Assembly (NCBI RefSeq): GCF_900177705.1
Contig: NZ_FXBA01000003.1
Span: 186,001-250,000, forward strand
DNA from: Fibrobacter sp. UWB15
GTDB lineage: Bacteria > Fibrobacterota > Fibrobacteria > Fibrobacterales > Fibrobacteraceae
Reading direction: 5' to 3'
Length of the DNA stretch: 64,000 nt
Made by a program: the position numbers and the translations under genes. Shown piece after piece: positions 33,750 through 42,625 of the stretch. The notes beneath the pieces are model-generated. The model saw only the letters and a program-made list of their open reading frames with translations. It was not told where the DNA came from and searched no databases. The first letter of the stretch is position 1; each line of letters begins with the position of its first letter.

Positions 33750-35084
33750 TTATGACAGAAAAACGTTGCTAACGCTACCAAGAAGCGCATCTTTCGTAGG
33801 CGAAGGGATTCCCTTCAAAATATGCTCCAGGTCAGACTTCTGGAAATTCGGATGGTATTCAAAAAACACCCGTATATGCTTTTCACTTTCCTTGAAATTG
33901 CCCCTTTTGTTATTGCAGGCAATCAGCATAAGCCTAGCTAAGGTCGATTCCGGATGGAACATCAAAACTTGATTTAACGTTTCTTCACATTCCGCAAACT
34001 TGCCCTGCAAGAAAAAGATGAACGCCCTTGGTGTAGAATGGAGGAGCACGCCTTCGGGCCCCTTAATAAACCGGGAGCCTTCGTTCAGCAAACGCAAAGC
34101 CTCGTCCATCTGCCCCGCGAACATACAGAGCTGAACCAGAATACGCCGAGACCTAACACACTGCGGAAGATCAGCCAAGATCTGCCGAAGGTAAGGAACA
34201 GCTCCATTTTTGTTCCCGATCGCCATATTGTAAACCGCCATCATGAACTGGGCGTATACAGAATAGGGATTGTTCCGCATTGCGGCACAGGCAAGCGATT
34301 CTATTTTTGCAACATACTCCTTGGCGTTCACCCAGGATTCCGTTATGGCAACATAATAGGCCCAAACAAGCGTATAGGGTACAAATATGGGGCTTTTCTC
34401 CGCTTTAGCCAACGGCTCCAATTCGTTGACTATTTCATCAAACGAATCCCGGCAAATATTGTCGATTTTGACATTGGCAAAAGAAGTGGCATACCACCAC
34501 CGGGGAGCCAATTCCTTGTTTTGTTCATAAGTCTGCGCCGCCGAATGGAACAAAAGCCTAAAAATCTGCATCGCCACCTGCGTTCCCACCAGTCCAAAAT
34601 CGTCGTTAGCGTTAACCTGTAGCGATTCCGACCAAAGAATATCCGCCGTTTTTCCTTTGTATAGAGTTACAAAGAAGGTATTTTCTTTGTTCAAGACCGG
34701 GGATATTTTTACCTGATACGTTGCCGCGGACGAAGCGTCTTCGCCCTCGTTGATTGAAAAAAGCCGGTACCGGTTCAAGGCTTGGATGATAGAGAGATAA
34801 AGCTCTTTTGCAGGGGGAAAAACGTCCAAGGCTTTCCCATCTATAAACGCGATGTGGATTTCTTCGTCGACAGCTGGTTTTTTACGTCTTTCTTCAAGAT
34901 CGACAGATACCGCTTCGGTCCTGTTCGTGACATCGAGAATCTTGTAGATGTTTGCTAGATGGACCTTGACCGTATTCGCCGAGATATTCAACGCCCTGCA
35001 AATTTCAACATTCGTAAGCCCTCTACGGAGCAAGGAGAGGATTTCCTTTTGTCGCGATGTTAAACATTTACCAGGCTCTGCCAT
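33750..35084 (-). CDS. N-terminal LuxR-HTH regulator with TPR-like region
   Basis: The 444-residue protein begins with a LuxR/FixJ-type helix-turn-helix (LTSRQKEILSLLRRGLTNVE, then NISANTVKVHLANIYKIL) at residues 8-58, unlike most LuxR proteins where it is C-terminal. A middle domain (about 75-180) has alternating strands resembling TolB/adenylate-cyclase-associated regions of CadC-like regulators. The rest is helical repeats of TPR type (AAMRNNPYSVYAQFMMAVYN; ALRLLNEGSRF; LNQVLMFHPESTLARLMLI). It has no receiver domain, so a bound metabolite or protein partner is the likely signal. Targets are unknown; the amino-acid transporter next door is one candidate. Confidence 0.72.
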   Translation of the reverse strand: MAEPGKCLTSRQKEILSLLRRGLTNVEICRALNISANTVKVHLANIYKILDVTNRTEAVSVDLEERRKKPAVDEEIHIAFIDGKALDVFPPAKELYLSIIQALNRYRLFSINEGEDASSAATYQVKISPVLNKENTFFVTLYKGKTADILWSESLQVNANDDFGLVGTQVAMQIFRLLFHSAAQTYEQNKELAPRWWYATSFANVKIDNICRDSFDEIVNELEPLAKAEKSPIFVPYTLVWAYYVAITESWVNAKEYVAKIESLACAAMRNNPYSVYAQFMMAVYNMAIGNKNGAVPYLRQILADLPQCVRSRRILVQLCMFAGQMDEALRLLNEGSRFIKGPEGVLLHSTPRAFIFFLQGKFAECEETLNQVLMFHPESTLARLMLIACNNKRGNFKESEKHIRVFFEYHPNFQKSDLEHILKGIPSPTKDALLGSVSNVFLS

Positions 35085-35172
35085 ACATAAGCAAATATAT
35101 CTATAAAGTTAGATTTTATAGAAACCCAACCATAAAAAATATCTGTTTTTTTATTTATTTCATTTATATGCC

Positions 35173-35203
35173 AAAAAGGGCCGCATCGCTGCGGTCCCTT
35201 TTT
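35173..35203. terminator. Bidirectional hairpin upstream of the LuxR-HTH gene
   Basis: AAAAAGGG-CCGCA-TCGC-TGCGG-TCCCTTTTT has A-tract and T-tract arms on both sides and could stop transcription from either direction. Confidence 0.65.
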
Positions 35204-35211
35204 AATGCTGG

Positions 35212-35262
35212 TCTGGATCCTTCGACTCCGAGGCTACGCCTCTTCGCTCAGGATGACAATGC
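35212..35262. repeat. Dispersed intergenic palindromic repeat
   Basis: GGATCCTTCGACTCC, GAGGC-TAC-GCCTC, TTCGCTCAGGATGACAATG: the ends ATCCT/AGGAT are inverted and enclose an inner hairpin. Its skeleton matches the sequence inside the gene at 28319-29128. Confidence 0.6.
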
Positions 35263-35277
35263 CGGATATTAATCGTT

Positions 35278-35344
35278 GCGCTTGCGCCCTACGGGCTTAA
35301 GCGCAGACTCGCGGCGCCTCGGTCATGAGCAAGCGAGCTTGCTC
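35278..35344. repeat. Two palindromes at the edge of the broken frdB copy
   Basis: The first (35278-35304) pairs GCGCTT with AAGCGC around GCCC-TAC-GGGC. The second (35327-35344) pairs GAGCAAGC with GCTTGCTC. They lie just outside the point where homology to the intact frdB ends (35360), so they could mark the junction of the duplication. Confidence 0.55.
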
Positions 35345-35359
35345 GCGACGCTCGGCTTG

Positions 35360-36225
35360 CTAGTCTTTTCCATAAACCTTTTCGGCGTAGGTCACGGTGG
35401 CGCCGAGGTATTCGCGGTTCATCTTGGCGATGTAATCCACGGTGATACCCTTCGGGCAGGCGGCCTGGCATTCGTAAAGGTTCGTGCAGTTGCCGAAGCC
35501 TTCCTTGTCCATCTGGGCGACCATGGCGAGCACACGCTTCTTCGCCTCGACCCTATGACGACCGTTCGCGCTAGACGCATAAAAAAAACTCTAATTAGCG
35601 CTCACTCTCGCCAACACGACTCGTCAATACGAGTCGCTTTTGGCTCACAGCCTGCGGCAAGAAGCTGAGGTGAGAAACCTTGGCAGATACGAAGAGCATT
35701 GCGGATGCGTTCTTACAAGCGGCCACGCAGGCACCGCAACCGATACAGGCGGCAGCGTCAAAGGCGCGGTCGGCATCGGCCTTGGGAACCGGAATCGTGG
35801 ATGCTTCAGGAGCGGCACCGGTATTCACAGAAACGAAGCCACCGGCAGCGATGATGCGGTCGAAAGCGGTACGGTCAACGGCGCAGTCACGGATAACCGG
35901 GAATGCGGCGGCGCGCCACGGTTCGATCACGATGGTGTCGCCATCCTTGAACTTGCGCATGTGAAGCTGGCAAGTGGTGGTCGCATGGTCAGGACCGTGC
36001 GGCATACCGTTGATGACGAGAGAGCACATGCCACAGATACCTTCGCGGCAGTCGTGGTCGAAGGCGAAGCCTTCCTTGCCCTGCTTCATCTGTTCTTCGT
36101 TCACAATGTCGAGCATTTCCAAGAAGGACATGTCCGGAGAAACATCGTTGATCTTGACAGTTTCGAACTGTCCCTTGGTCTTGGCATCCTTCTGACGCCA
36201 AATCTTCAAAGTCAAATTGAATCCG
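35360..36225 (-). pseudogene. Second, disrupted copy of the fumarate reductase iron-sulfur subunit gene
   Basis: This stretch is a near-identical copy of frdB (38451-39227) from codon 5 to the stop. The native start is lost; an upstream ATG at 36269 could still give a 224-residue protein ([17 protein letters not shown] then NLTLKIW). A 98-base insertion at 35553-35650 replaces 4 bases and ends the frame early. The truncated product keeps the 2Fe-2S cysteines (CREGICGMC) and [11 protein letters not shown] but lacks the last part with CQAACPKG, so it cannot assemble the full cluster set. The sequence beyond the insertion still matches frdB to its last codons. Confidence 0.85.
35553..35650. repeat. 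98-bp insertion in the frdB copy
   Basis: Absent from the intact copy, where only TTGC stands at this place. It contains the inverted repeat CGACTCGT-CAAT-ACGAGTCG (35616-35635) and, on the minus strand, a run of eight T near 35583. It has no ORF and may be a small nonautonomous element. Confidence 0.65.
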
Positions 36226-36417
36226 TCGCCGTCGCGGCATTTTCTTTTTGGCGTTCCCGCACATTGCATGTGCGGTCGGGCTATATTTTAGGGGCAGTTG
36301 TCATCGCGACGCTTGCCACCCGCCGCCTAAAACGGTGCCACAGCACCGCCCCAAGGGGTCACTATCCCTAACGCAAATGCGGCAAGAACGTTCTGCTCGC
36401 ACCGGCATCAGGTTTTG

Positions 36418-36729
36418 TTACAAAAGCGAAATGATATTTCTTTTATTGTATAAAACTCGGGCGACGGTGACTAGCTTGGCAACATCGTCAATCCAATAGA
36501 ATACGGAGTAATTCTGCACGACCATCTTCCTGAATTCGTGCGACAGCGGGCGAATCGGAATATAGACCGCATAGGCATAGGGAAAATCGGAAAGGGTGTT
36601 GATTCGTTCAACAATGTCTGTTGCCAAGTGACTTGCGGATTCCGGCGAACCAAGTTCATCCGAAATGTAGGCGACCATTTCTTTCAGGTCTTCAAGAGCA
36701 AGTCCGAGATACTCGACTCTATATTTCAT
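36418..36729 (-). CDS. RelE/ParE-family toxin
   Basis: The 103-residue protein fits the RelE/ParE fold: YRVEYLGLALEDLKEMVAYI at the N-terminus, helix SASHLATDIVERINTLSDFP, and the final strands YSVFYWIDDVAKLVTVARVLYNKRN. Relatives cut mRNA on the ribosome or block gyrase; which applies cannot be decided here. It starts inside the antitoxin's last codons with a 4-base overlap, the usual order for such pairs. Confidence 0.85.
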   Translation of the reverse strand: MKYRVEYLGLALEDLKEMVAYISDELGSPESASHLATDIVERINTLSDFPYAYAVYIPIRPLSHEFRKMVVQNYSVFYWIDDVAKLVTVARVLYNKRNIISLL

Positions 36730-36992
36730 ACCGATACGCTGTGTTCCAGTTCCTTGAGAATTTCTTCCGAGGTATAGCGCTTGTCGGAAGTTGCCGCTTG
36801 CATTTCAGCCTCATGCAACTTGGCATAAATCTCATTTTCAGTCTGGATTTGAGCGTAGGCTTCCATACTCATAAGGACCATATCGCCATAGCCGTCCTTT
36901 GTCAAGAACACAGGACGTCCAGTTTCATGGACTGTCTGGGCAATGTCGTCAAGACAATCTTGCAAATCTGAAACAGGTCTTATGGCGTTCAT
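36726..36992 (-). CDS. Phd/YefM-type antitoxin
   Basis: The start at 36992 (MNAIRPVSDLQD) has AAGGAG at 5-base spacing and gives 88 residues, the normal size; the frame is open 25 codons further up without such a site. The Phd/YefM fold shows IRPVSDLQDCLDDIAQTVHE, then GRPVFLTKDGYGDMVLMSMEAY. The C-terminal part should wrap the toxin, and the dimer usually represses its own operon. Confidence 0.85.
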   Translation of the reverse strand: MNAIRPVSDLQDCLDDIAQTVHETGRPVFLTKDGYGDMVLMSMEAYAQIQTENEIYAKLHEAEMQAATSDKRYTSEEILKELEHSVSV

Positions 36993-37181
36993 AGAAACTC
37001 CTTGAGTATATCTGCAATATACATTATTTAACTGACAAAAGCAAGCATCACATATTTCTATTGACACTCAAATGAGAAATAATTCGGCGGGCAGACTGTC
37101 CCACCGGTTTACGCTTTTCCGTTAAAACGTAATTCCTTGAGAATTTCTTTCGAAATTTAAAATTATGTCTAAACAATTAAG
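36992..37181. other. Gap before the toxin-antitoxin pair
   Basis: The 190-bp A/T-rich gap between the HNH gene and the antitoxin holds no recognised gene. It must contain the toxin-antitoxin promoter and, by family habit, the antitoxin operator, but I could not assign either. Confidence 0.4.
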
Positions 37182-38105
37182 TTAAAGAACATCACTCTTC
37201 CCTAAGTTGCATTTAGAACATAATGTTTGCAAATTATTAAGAACAGTCTCTCCACCTTTCGACCAAGGCTTTATGTGGTCTACATGTAATACAACGGAAG
37301 GATCTTTTGCAGGAGACGCTCCACAAGCACAACATTTGAAATTATCCCTTTGCAAGACGATAAATCTCAATCTTGTTGTTATGGTCCTTGATGTTGTATG
37401 TTTATCTGGTTGCGAAATTTTTGCTTCACTTTGTTTTGGAGCTTCATCTTCTACAACGACTTTTTCTTCACATTTAGGTTCAAGATCACCTGTATCATCT
37501 TCGTTCACATAATTTACAAATGCTTCCAATGCTTTTCGCCAACCACCAAAGCGGCGTTTAAAAGTGTCTAAAGAATACTTGCAAATATTTGAGTTTGTTA
37601 AATCAGTTGATGTAGGCTGTCTTCCCAAAAGTGTCCAAATTCTTTCTATTTCATCAAAGCATTCTTGTTCTGTAATTTTATCTTTCGAAAAACCAGTTTC
37701 TTCTAGACCAGCATTTTTTAGCGCAATGTTCCATTTTTTAAATCTACTGCAAATATAGTCTGCTGAATATTTCCCATACTTTTTGTATTCTGCATAAGGA
37801 ACAGTCTTTAATTTTATTTTTTCCGCAACATTTAACAAGTCTTCATAAATTTTCTTATCTGGAATTATTTTTAATTCAGATTTGGTCCTTTCGGTTCTCA
37901 ATCCGGCCTTTTTTAGGGCGTTCACCCATGTTCCAAAATGACGTTGGATTGCATTTAGAGAATATTTTCCATATTTTCTGTATTCAGAAATAGCGATTCG
38001 ATCTTTTTTCAGTAGTTCGGAAGTCTTTTTTATGTCTTGAATTATCTCTTCATCTGATAATTCTCTCTTATATTCGTTAAGAACAAACTTCATACTTCTA
38101 TCCAT
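37182..38105 (-). CDS. HNH nuclease with homing-endonuclease-associated repeats
   Basis: The 307-residue protein has three ~60-residue repeats of the HNH-associated type (YRKYGKYSLNAIQRHFGTWV, YKKYGKYSADYICSRFKKWN, CKYSLDTFKRRFGGWRKAL), likely DNA-binding. A C-terminal HNH domain follows: CCACG, then LHVDHIKPWSKGG and LCSKCNLGKSD, with both Cys pairs and the His intact. Its strong A/T bias differs from its neighbours and suggests horizontal acquisition. It lies between the two frdB copies with the toxin-antitoxin pair. It may be a free-standing mobile nuclease or a defence gene. Confidence 0.8.
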   Translation of the reverse strand: MDRSMKFVLNEYKRELSDEEIIQDIKKTSELLKKDRIAISEYRKYGKYSLNAIQRHFGTWVNALKKAGLRTERTKSELKIIPDKKIYEDLLNVAEKIKLKTVPYAEYKKYGKYSADYICSRFKKWNIALKNAGLEETGFSKDKITEQECFDEIERIWTLLGRQPTSTDLTNSNICKYSLDTFKRRFGGWRKALEAFVNYVNEDDTGDLEPKCEEKVVVEDEAPKQSEAKISQPDKHTTSRTITTRLRFIVLQRDNFKCCACGASPAKDPSVVLHVDHIKPWSKGGETVLNNLQTLCSKCNLGKSDVL

Positions 38106-38450
38106 TAACCAAATGTTCTAAAAATAAAGACTCCCAAACTAATATACATTAATTCGCGCTCTTCCAATATATTATCAGACACGTTGAATAAGAATAAGCA
38201 GGGCGTTGCGGGGCGGCGAATGAGCCCCGCAGTGGGGGTGCGCGGAAGACCCAACGGGGCTGAAGCCAGGGGGATCCGTCCCCCACCATAAAAAAAGGGA
38301 ACTGCCGTTAAGCAGTCCTCTTTTAAAGGAGATCCCCGCCTGCGCGGGGATGACATGTTAGGAGTGGATTGCTTCACCCCTATTCGGGGTTCGCAATGAC
38401 GTGCAACGCGAAATGATTTTCATTTCACATTACACATCCCACATTCCACA
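38106..38450. repeat. Repeat-rich gap after frdB
   Basis: This 345-bp gap has no gene. In order it holds GCGGGGC/GCCCCGC and GGGGGA/TCCCCC inverted repeats (38213-38275), the frdB terminator (38291-38324), the palindrome ATCCCCGC-CTGC-GCGGGGAT (38332-38351), a palindrome shared with the aminotransferase gene (38368-38397), and heptad-like CATTTCACATTACACATCC (38410-38450). Confidence 0.7.
38291..38324 (-). terminator. Likely terminator of the fumarate reductase operon
   Basis: On the minus strand GGACTGC-TTAACG-GCAGTTCC is followed by CTTTTTTT. It lies about 130 bases after the frdB stop and contains a one-base mismatch in the upper stem. Confidence 0.6.
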
Positions 38451-39227
38451 TTAATCCTTGCCATAAACCTTTTCGGCGTAGGTCACGGTAGCGCCGAGGT
38501 ATTCGCGGTTCATCTTGGCGATGTAATCCACGGTAATACCCTTCGGGCAGGCAGCCTGGCATTCGTAAAGGTTCGTGCAGTTGCCGAAGCCTTCCTTGTC
38601 CATCTGAGCGACCATGGCGAGAACGCGCTTCTTGGCCTCGACCTTGCCCTGCGGCAAGAAGCTGAGGTGAGAGACCTTCGCAGAAACGAAGAGCATTGCA
38701 GAAGCGTTCTTACAGGCAGCCACGCAGGCACCGCAACCGATACAGGCGGCAGCGTCGAAGGCGCGGTCGGCATCAGCCTTGGGAACCGGAATCGTGGATG
38801 CTTCAGGAGCGGCACCGGTATTCACAGAAATGAAACCGCCAGCCTGGATGATGCGGTCGAATGCGGTACGGTCCACGGCGCAGTCACGGATAACCGGGAA
38901 TGCGGCGGCGCGCCACGGTTCGATCACGATGGTGTCGCCATCCTTGAACTTACGCATGTGAAGCTGGCAAGTGGTAGTCGCATGGTCAGGACCGTGCGGC
39001 ATACCGTTGATGACGAGAGAGCACATGCCACAAATACCTTCGCGGCAGTCGTGGTCGAAGGCGAAGCCTTCCTTGCCCTGCTTCATCTGTTCTTCGTTCA
39101 CGATGTCCAGCATTTCCAGGAAGGACATGTCCGGGGAAACATCGTTGATCTTGACAGTTTCGAACTGTCCCTTGGTCTTGGCATCCTTCTGACGCCAAAT
39201 CTTCAAAGTCAAATTCAGTCCGCTCAT
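38451..39227 (-). CDS. frdB: Fumarate reductase/succinate dehydrogenase iron-sulfur subunit
   Basis: The 258-residue subunit has the ferredoxin-type 2Fe-2S motif [12 protein letters not shown] with a later Cys in TTTCQLH, then [11 protein letters not shown] and CQAACPKG for the 4Fe-4S and 3Fe-4S clusters. It carries electrons between the quinone site of the membrane subunit and FAD in FrdA. Its ATG overlaps the frdA stop as TAATG. In Fibrobacter-type metabolism the complex would reduce fumarate to succinate, the main fermentation product, though direction cannot be told from sequence. A broken second copy lies 2.2 kb downstream. Confidence 0.95.
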   Translation of the reverse strand: MSGLNLTLKIWRQKDAKTKGQFETVKINDVSPDMSFLEMLDIVNEEQMKQGKEGFAFDHDCREGICGMCSLVINGMPHGPDHATTTCQLHMRKFKDGDTIVIEPWRAAAFPVIRDCAVDRTAFDRIIQAGGFISVNTGAAPEASTIPVPKADADRAFDAAACIGCGACVAACKNASAMLFVSAKVSHLSFLPQGKVEAKKRVLAMVAQMDKEGFGNCTNLYECQAACPKGITVDYIAKMNREYLGATVTYAEKVYGKD

Positions 39228-41140
39228 TATTTGTAGCTCCTAGTAGCGAGGTGGACGTTATCAAAGGTAAGAGGTTCCTTGGAAAGTTCCGGTGCGACAC
39301 CGTCGCCCTTGTACTCCCAGGCACCCACGTAGCAGAAGTTCTCGTCGTCGCGCTTGGCTTCGCCTTCCGGAGTCTGGCTTTCTTCGCGGAAGTGGCCGCC
39401 GCAAGATTCCTTGCGGTGCAGGGCGTCGAGAGTGAGGACTTCGGCGAATTCGAGGAAGTCTGCAACGCGGCCGGCACGTTCGAGGTTCTGGTTGAAGGAA
39501 CCTTCGGAGCCGAGCACGTTGACGTTTTCCCAGAATTCGGCACGGAGGGCCGGAATCTTCTCGAGGGCGGTCTTGAGGCCGGCCTCGTTACGAGCCATGC
39601 CCACGTATTCCCACATGATGTTACCGAGTTCACGATGGATATCGTTGACCGTGCGGTGACCTTTGATGGAGAGGAGCTTGTGGATGCGTTCTTCGGTCTG
39701 CTTCTTGCAGTCTTCGAACGCGGCATCGGATTCGGAAACCTTCTCGAGCTTGGTGCCCGCGAAGTAGCCGCCGATGGTGAACGGAATGACGAAGTAACCG
39801 TCGGAGAGGCCCTGCATAAGAGCAGAAGCGCCGAGGCGGTTTGCACCGTGGTCGGAGAAGTTGGCTTCACCGAGAACGAAGCAGCCCGGAATCGTGGACA
39901 TCAGATCGTAGTCCACCCAGAGGCCGCCCATGGTGTAGTGGATGGCCGGGAAGATACGCATCGGGACCTTGTACGGGTCTTCGTCGGTAATCTTTTCGTA
40001 CATCTGGAAGAGGTTGCCGTACTTGGCAGACACGCCTGCAACGCCCATGCGCTGGATAGCGTCGGCGAAGTCGAGGTACACGGCCTGCTTGGTGTTACCC
40101 ACGCCGAGACCTGCGTCGCAGACCTGCTTGGCGTTACGGGAAGCCACGTCACGCGGCACCAGGTTACCGAAGCTCGGGTACTTTTCTTCGAGGTAGTAGT
40201 AACGTTCTTCTTCGGGGATCTGGTCCGGGCTGCGGGTGTCGCCCGCCTTGCGCGGAACCCAGATACGGCCGTCGTTACGGAGAGATTCACTCATCAAGGT
40301 GAGCTTGGACTGCAGGTCGCCGTGGCGAGGAATGCAAGTCGGGTGAATCTGCGTGTAGCAGGGGTTAGCGAACAGGGCGCCGCGCTTGTAGGCACGGAAT
40401 GCAGCCGTGACGTTGGAACCCTGAGCATTTGTAGAAAGGTAGTAGACGTTACCGTAACCACCGGTGCAGAGGCACACAGCGTCACCCACGTGGCTTTCAA
40501 GTTCGCCAGTGATGAGGTTACGGACGATGATACCGCGAGCCTTGCCGTCGATCACGACGAGGTCCATCATTTCGCGGCGGGGGAACATCTTCACCTTACC
40601 GGCGGCAACCTGGCGCATGAGGGCCTGGTAGGCACCGAGCAAGAGCTGCTGACCCGTCTGACCGCGGGCGTAGAACGTACGGGAAACCTGCGTACCACCG
40701 AAAGAGCGGTTGTCGAGGAGGCCACCGTATTCACGACCGAACGGAACACCCTGGGCGACGCACTGGTCGATGATGAGGTTCGAGTTTTCGGCCAAGCGGT
40801 GCACGTTGGCTTCGCGAGCGCGGAAGTCACCGCCCTTCACGGTATCGTAAAACAGACGGTAAACGGAGTCGCCGTCGTTCTTGTAGTTCTTGGCAGCGTT
40901 GATACCACCCTGGGCAGCAATGGAGTGTGCGCGACGGGGGCTATCCTGGATGCAGAAAGACTTGACATTGTAACCAAGTTCGGCGAGGGATGCGGCAGCG
41001 GATGCACCGGCAAGGCCAGTACCAACCACGATTACCGTGAACTTACGCTTGTTGGCGGGGTTCACGAGCTTGAGTTCGAACTTGTGCTTGGTCCACTTTT
41101 CTTCGATGGAACCACCGGGGATTTTAGAATCAAGAATCAT
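39227..41140 (-). CDS. frdA: Fumarate reductase/succinate dehydrogenase flavoprotein subunit
   Basis: The 637-residue flavoprotein has the dinucleotide-binding start [21 protein letters not shown] and the FAD-attachment block [16 protein letters not shown], with His as the likely covalent link. Active-site regions are present ([30 protein letters not shown]). The length and motifs match the type found with a single five-helix cytochrome b. It lies 17 bp after frdC and overlaps frdB, so the three subunits form one operon. Confidence 0.96.
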   Translation of the reverse strand: MILDSKIPGGSIEEKWTKHKFELKLVNPANKRKFTVIVVGTGLAGASAAASLAELGYNVKSFCIQDSPRRAHSIAAQGGINAAKNYKNDGDSVYRLFYDTVKGGDFRAREANVHRLAENSNLIIDQCVAQGVPFGREYGGLLDNRSFGGTQVSRTFYARGQTGQQLLLGAYQALMRQVAAGKVKMFPRREMMDLVVIDGKARGIIVRNLITGELESHVGDAVCLCTGGYGNVYYLSTNAQGSNVTAAFRAYKRGALFANPCYTQIHPTCIPRHGDLQSKLTLMSESLRNDGRIWVPRKAGDTRSPDQIPEEERYYYLEEKYPSFGNLVPRDVASRNAKQVCDAGLGVGNTKQAVYLDFADAIQRMGVAGVSAKYGNLFQMYEKITDEDPYKVPMRIFPAIHYTMGGLWVDYDLMSTIPGCFVLGEANFSDHGANRLGASALMQGLSDGYFVIPFTIGGYFAGTKLEKVSESDAAFEDCKKQTEERIHKLLSIKGHRTVNDIHRELGNIMWEYVGMARNEAGLKTALEKIPALRAEFWENVNVLGSEGSFNQNLERAGRVADFLEFAEVLTLDALHRKESCGGHFREESQTPEGEAKRDDENFCYVGAWEYKGDGVAPELSKEPLTFDNVHLATRSYK

Positions 41141-41157
41141 TAGTGGGCTCCTTAAAA

Positions 41158-42003
41158 TTAAGCGTTAAAAGAAACTTCGACGGTGCCGACAGAAGGAATC
41201 ACGTAAGAAGTCTTGGCGGCTTCCTTGTCCTTCTTCATCTGTTCGTACTGCGGCTGGAGGCTGCGGGACTTTTCGATGAGGGCCTGGGTACCCGGCTGAT
41301 TAGCGAGGTAGAAGGCTGCAACGGCGGTGATACCGAAACCGAGGGCAACGATAATGCTGTAAGCGATACCGGCGATGTCGATAATCGGGGTCCACTTCTG
41401 GTGAGCAATGCCCATGGTCTGGAAGGCAGAAGAAATAGCGTGGAAGAGGTGCATACCGATCACGAACATGCTGACCACATAGAATGCAGCCCAAGCCGGG
41501 TTAGCAAACATCTGGATGGTGGTGAGCCACATGTCGCGGACGATTTCACCTTCGGCATTCACATAGAGGTAGTGTTCGCCGAACTTGAGCATCATGAGGT
41601 GCTGCACGAGGAAGCCGAGAATGAAGAGACCGGACCAGATCATGGTGAAGGTTGCGAAAGTCTTCTTGCCCTTGCGAGCGTTGACTTCGTAGTCGATGCC
41701 ACCGCGAGCCTTCTTGTTCTCGATCTTCAGCTTGATAGCAAGGAAGATGTGGAGAGCGAAAGCAGCCACCAGCACCAGTTCAACAAGATAAATCATCTTG
41801 ATCGGGAAGTGGAGCGGGTTGAATCCGGTCAGGAATTCGGTGTAGGCATTGTAAGATGCCTGAGCCGCAGCCTGATCGAAATTCAGAAGCTGGAAGTTAC
41901 CACACATGTGGCCGAAGATGAACAGGGCGAGGAACGCGCCTGTGCATCCCATGATCTGCTTCTTACCGATGGAAGAGGTAAGATACTTGACGATCCATTG
42001 CAT
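41158..42003 (-). CDS. frdC: Fumarate reductase/succinate dehydrogenase cytochrome b subunit
   Basis: The 281-residue protein has about five membrane helices: [77 protein letters not shown] and [20 protein letters not shown]. Conserved His residues in these helices (GHM, LHIF, VQHL, MHLFHA) fit two haem b groups, as in type B complexes with one anchor subunit. It hosts the quinone site. The ATG has AAGGAGACACAACTCA. It starts 37 bp after ndk on the same strand. Confidence 0.93.
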   Translation of the reverse strand: MQWIVKYLTSSIGKKQIMGCTGAFLALFIFGHMCGNFQLLNFDQAAAQASYNAYTEFLTGFNPLHFPIKMIYLVELVLVAAFALHIFLAIKLKIENKKARGGIDYEVNARKGKKTFATFTMIWSGLFILGFLVQHLMMLKFGEHYLYVNAEGEIVRDMWLTTIQMFANPAWAAFYVVSMFVIGMHLFHAISSAFQTMGIAHQKWTPIIDIAGIAYSIIVALGFGITAVAAFYLANQPGTQALIEKSRSLQPQYEQMKKDKEAAKTSYVIPSVGTVEVSFNA

Positions 42004-42040
42004 TGAGTTGTGTCTCCTTGAGGGGGGTTATTTTTGAAAC

Positions 42041-42493
42041 TTAGAGGACGCAGCAGGCCTTGAGGCTCGGCATTTCGTAAGCGTAGCGTTCGTCTTCCTT
42101 GAACCAGAAGTCCAGTTCGCGCTTGGCGGATTCGGGACTGTCGGAGCTGTGCACGACGTTTTCAGTCATGGAAGGGGCAAAATCGTAGCGGAGGGTACCG
42201 GGTTCCGCCTTAGCCGGATTGGTGGCGCCGTTGATGGCGCGAACCTTGGCAATGGCATTTTCGCCGCCGAGGGCGAGCATCACGGACGGGCCCTTGGTCA
42301 TGTAGGCTTCGAGTTCCGGGAAGAACGGCTTTTCCACGTGTTCGGCGTAGAAACCGCGAGCATCAGCAGAGGTCATCTGGTGCATCTTCACGGCGCAGAC
42401 GGAGAGGCCTGCAGCGATGTAACGGTCGATAATGCGTCCAATGAGGCCAGACTTGACTGCATTGGGCTTGATCATTGCAAATGTCATTTCCAT
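42041..42493 (-). CDS. ndk: Nucleoside diphosphate kinase
   Basis: The 150-residue protein begins with the family signature TFAMIKPNAVKSGLIGRIID and contains the phosphohistidine segment NVVHSSDSPESAKRE, plus GPSVMLALGGENAI. The enzyme exchanges the terminal phosphate between NTPs and NDPs through the active-site His. It is upstream of the fumarate reductase genes and may be cotranscribed. Confidence 0.95.
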   Translation of the reverse strand: MEMTFAMIKPNAVKSGLIGRIIDRYIAAGLSVCAVKMHQMTSADARGFYAEHVEKPFFPELEAYMTKGPSVMLALGGENAIAKVRAINGATNPAKAEPGTLRYDFAPSMTENVVHSSDSPESAKRELDFWFKEDERYAYEMPSLKACCVL

Positions 42494-42533
42494 AGTAGGT
42501 ACCTTTTGTTTGAAAGTATGTGAAATATAGATT

Positions 42534-42612
42534 TTAGTAGGAAGTAGGAAGTAGGAAGTAGGAAGTAAAAAGACAAAAAAACTGCCTACTTCCTACCGTC
42601 TACTGTCTACGG
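42534..42612. repeat. Heptad repeat (GTAGGAA)n with inverted partner
   Basis: Four tandem AGTAGGA-type heptads (42536-42564) are followed after a short A-rich spacer by CCTACTTCCTAC and TACTGTCTAC. The two arms can form a 12-bp hairpin. Related sequences lie at 48676-48704 and 55627-55657. Confidence 0.7.
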
Positions 42613-42625
42613 CGAGCTTTGCGAG

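Noticed and set aside
38206..38280. A structured RNA or tRNA-like element
   Set aside because: There are strong inverted repeats, but no cloverleaf, no T-loop signature and no CCA position. A dispersed palindromic repeat fits better.
39251..41143. A 630-codon plus-strand frame antisense to frdA
   Set aside because: It covers frdA almost exactly and has no recognisable protein features; frdA is certain.
42534..42612. Possible CRISPR-like array
   Set aside because: The units are 7 bases and directly tandem with no unique spacers, and no cas genes are present.
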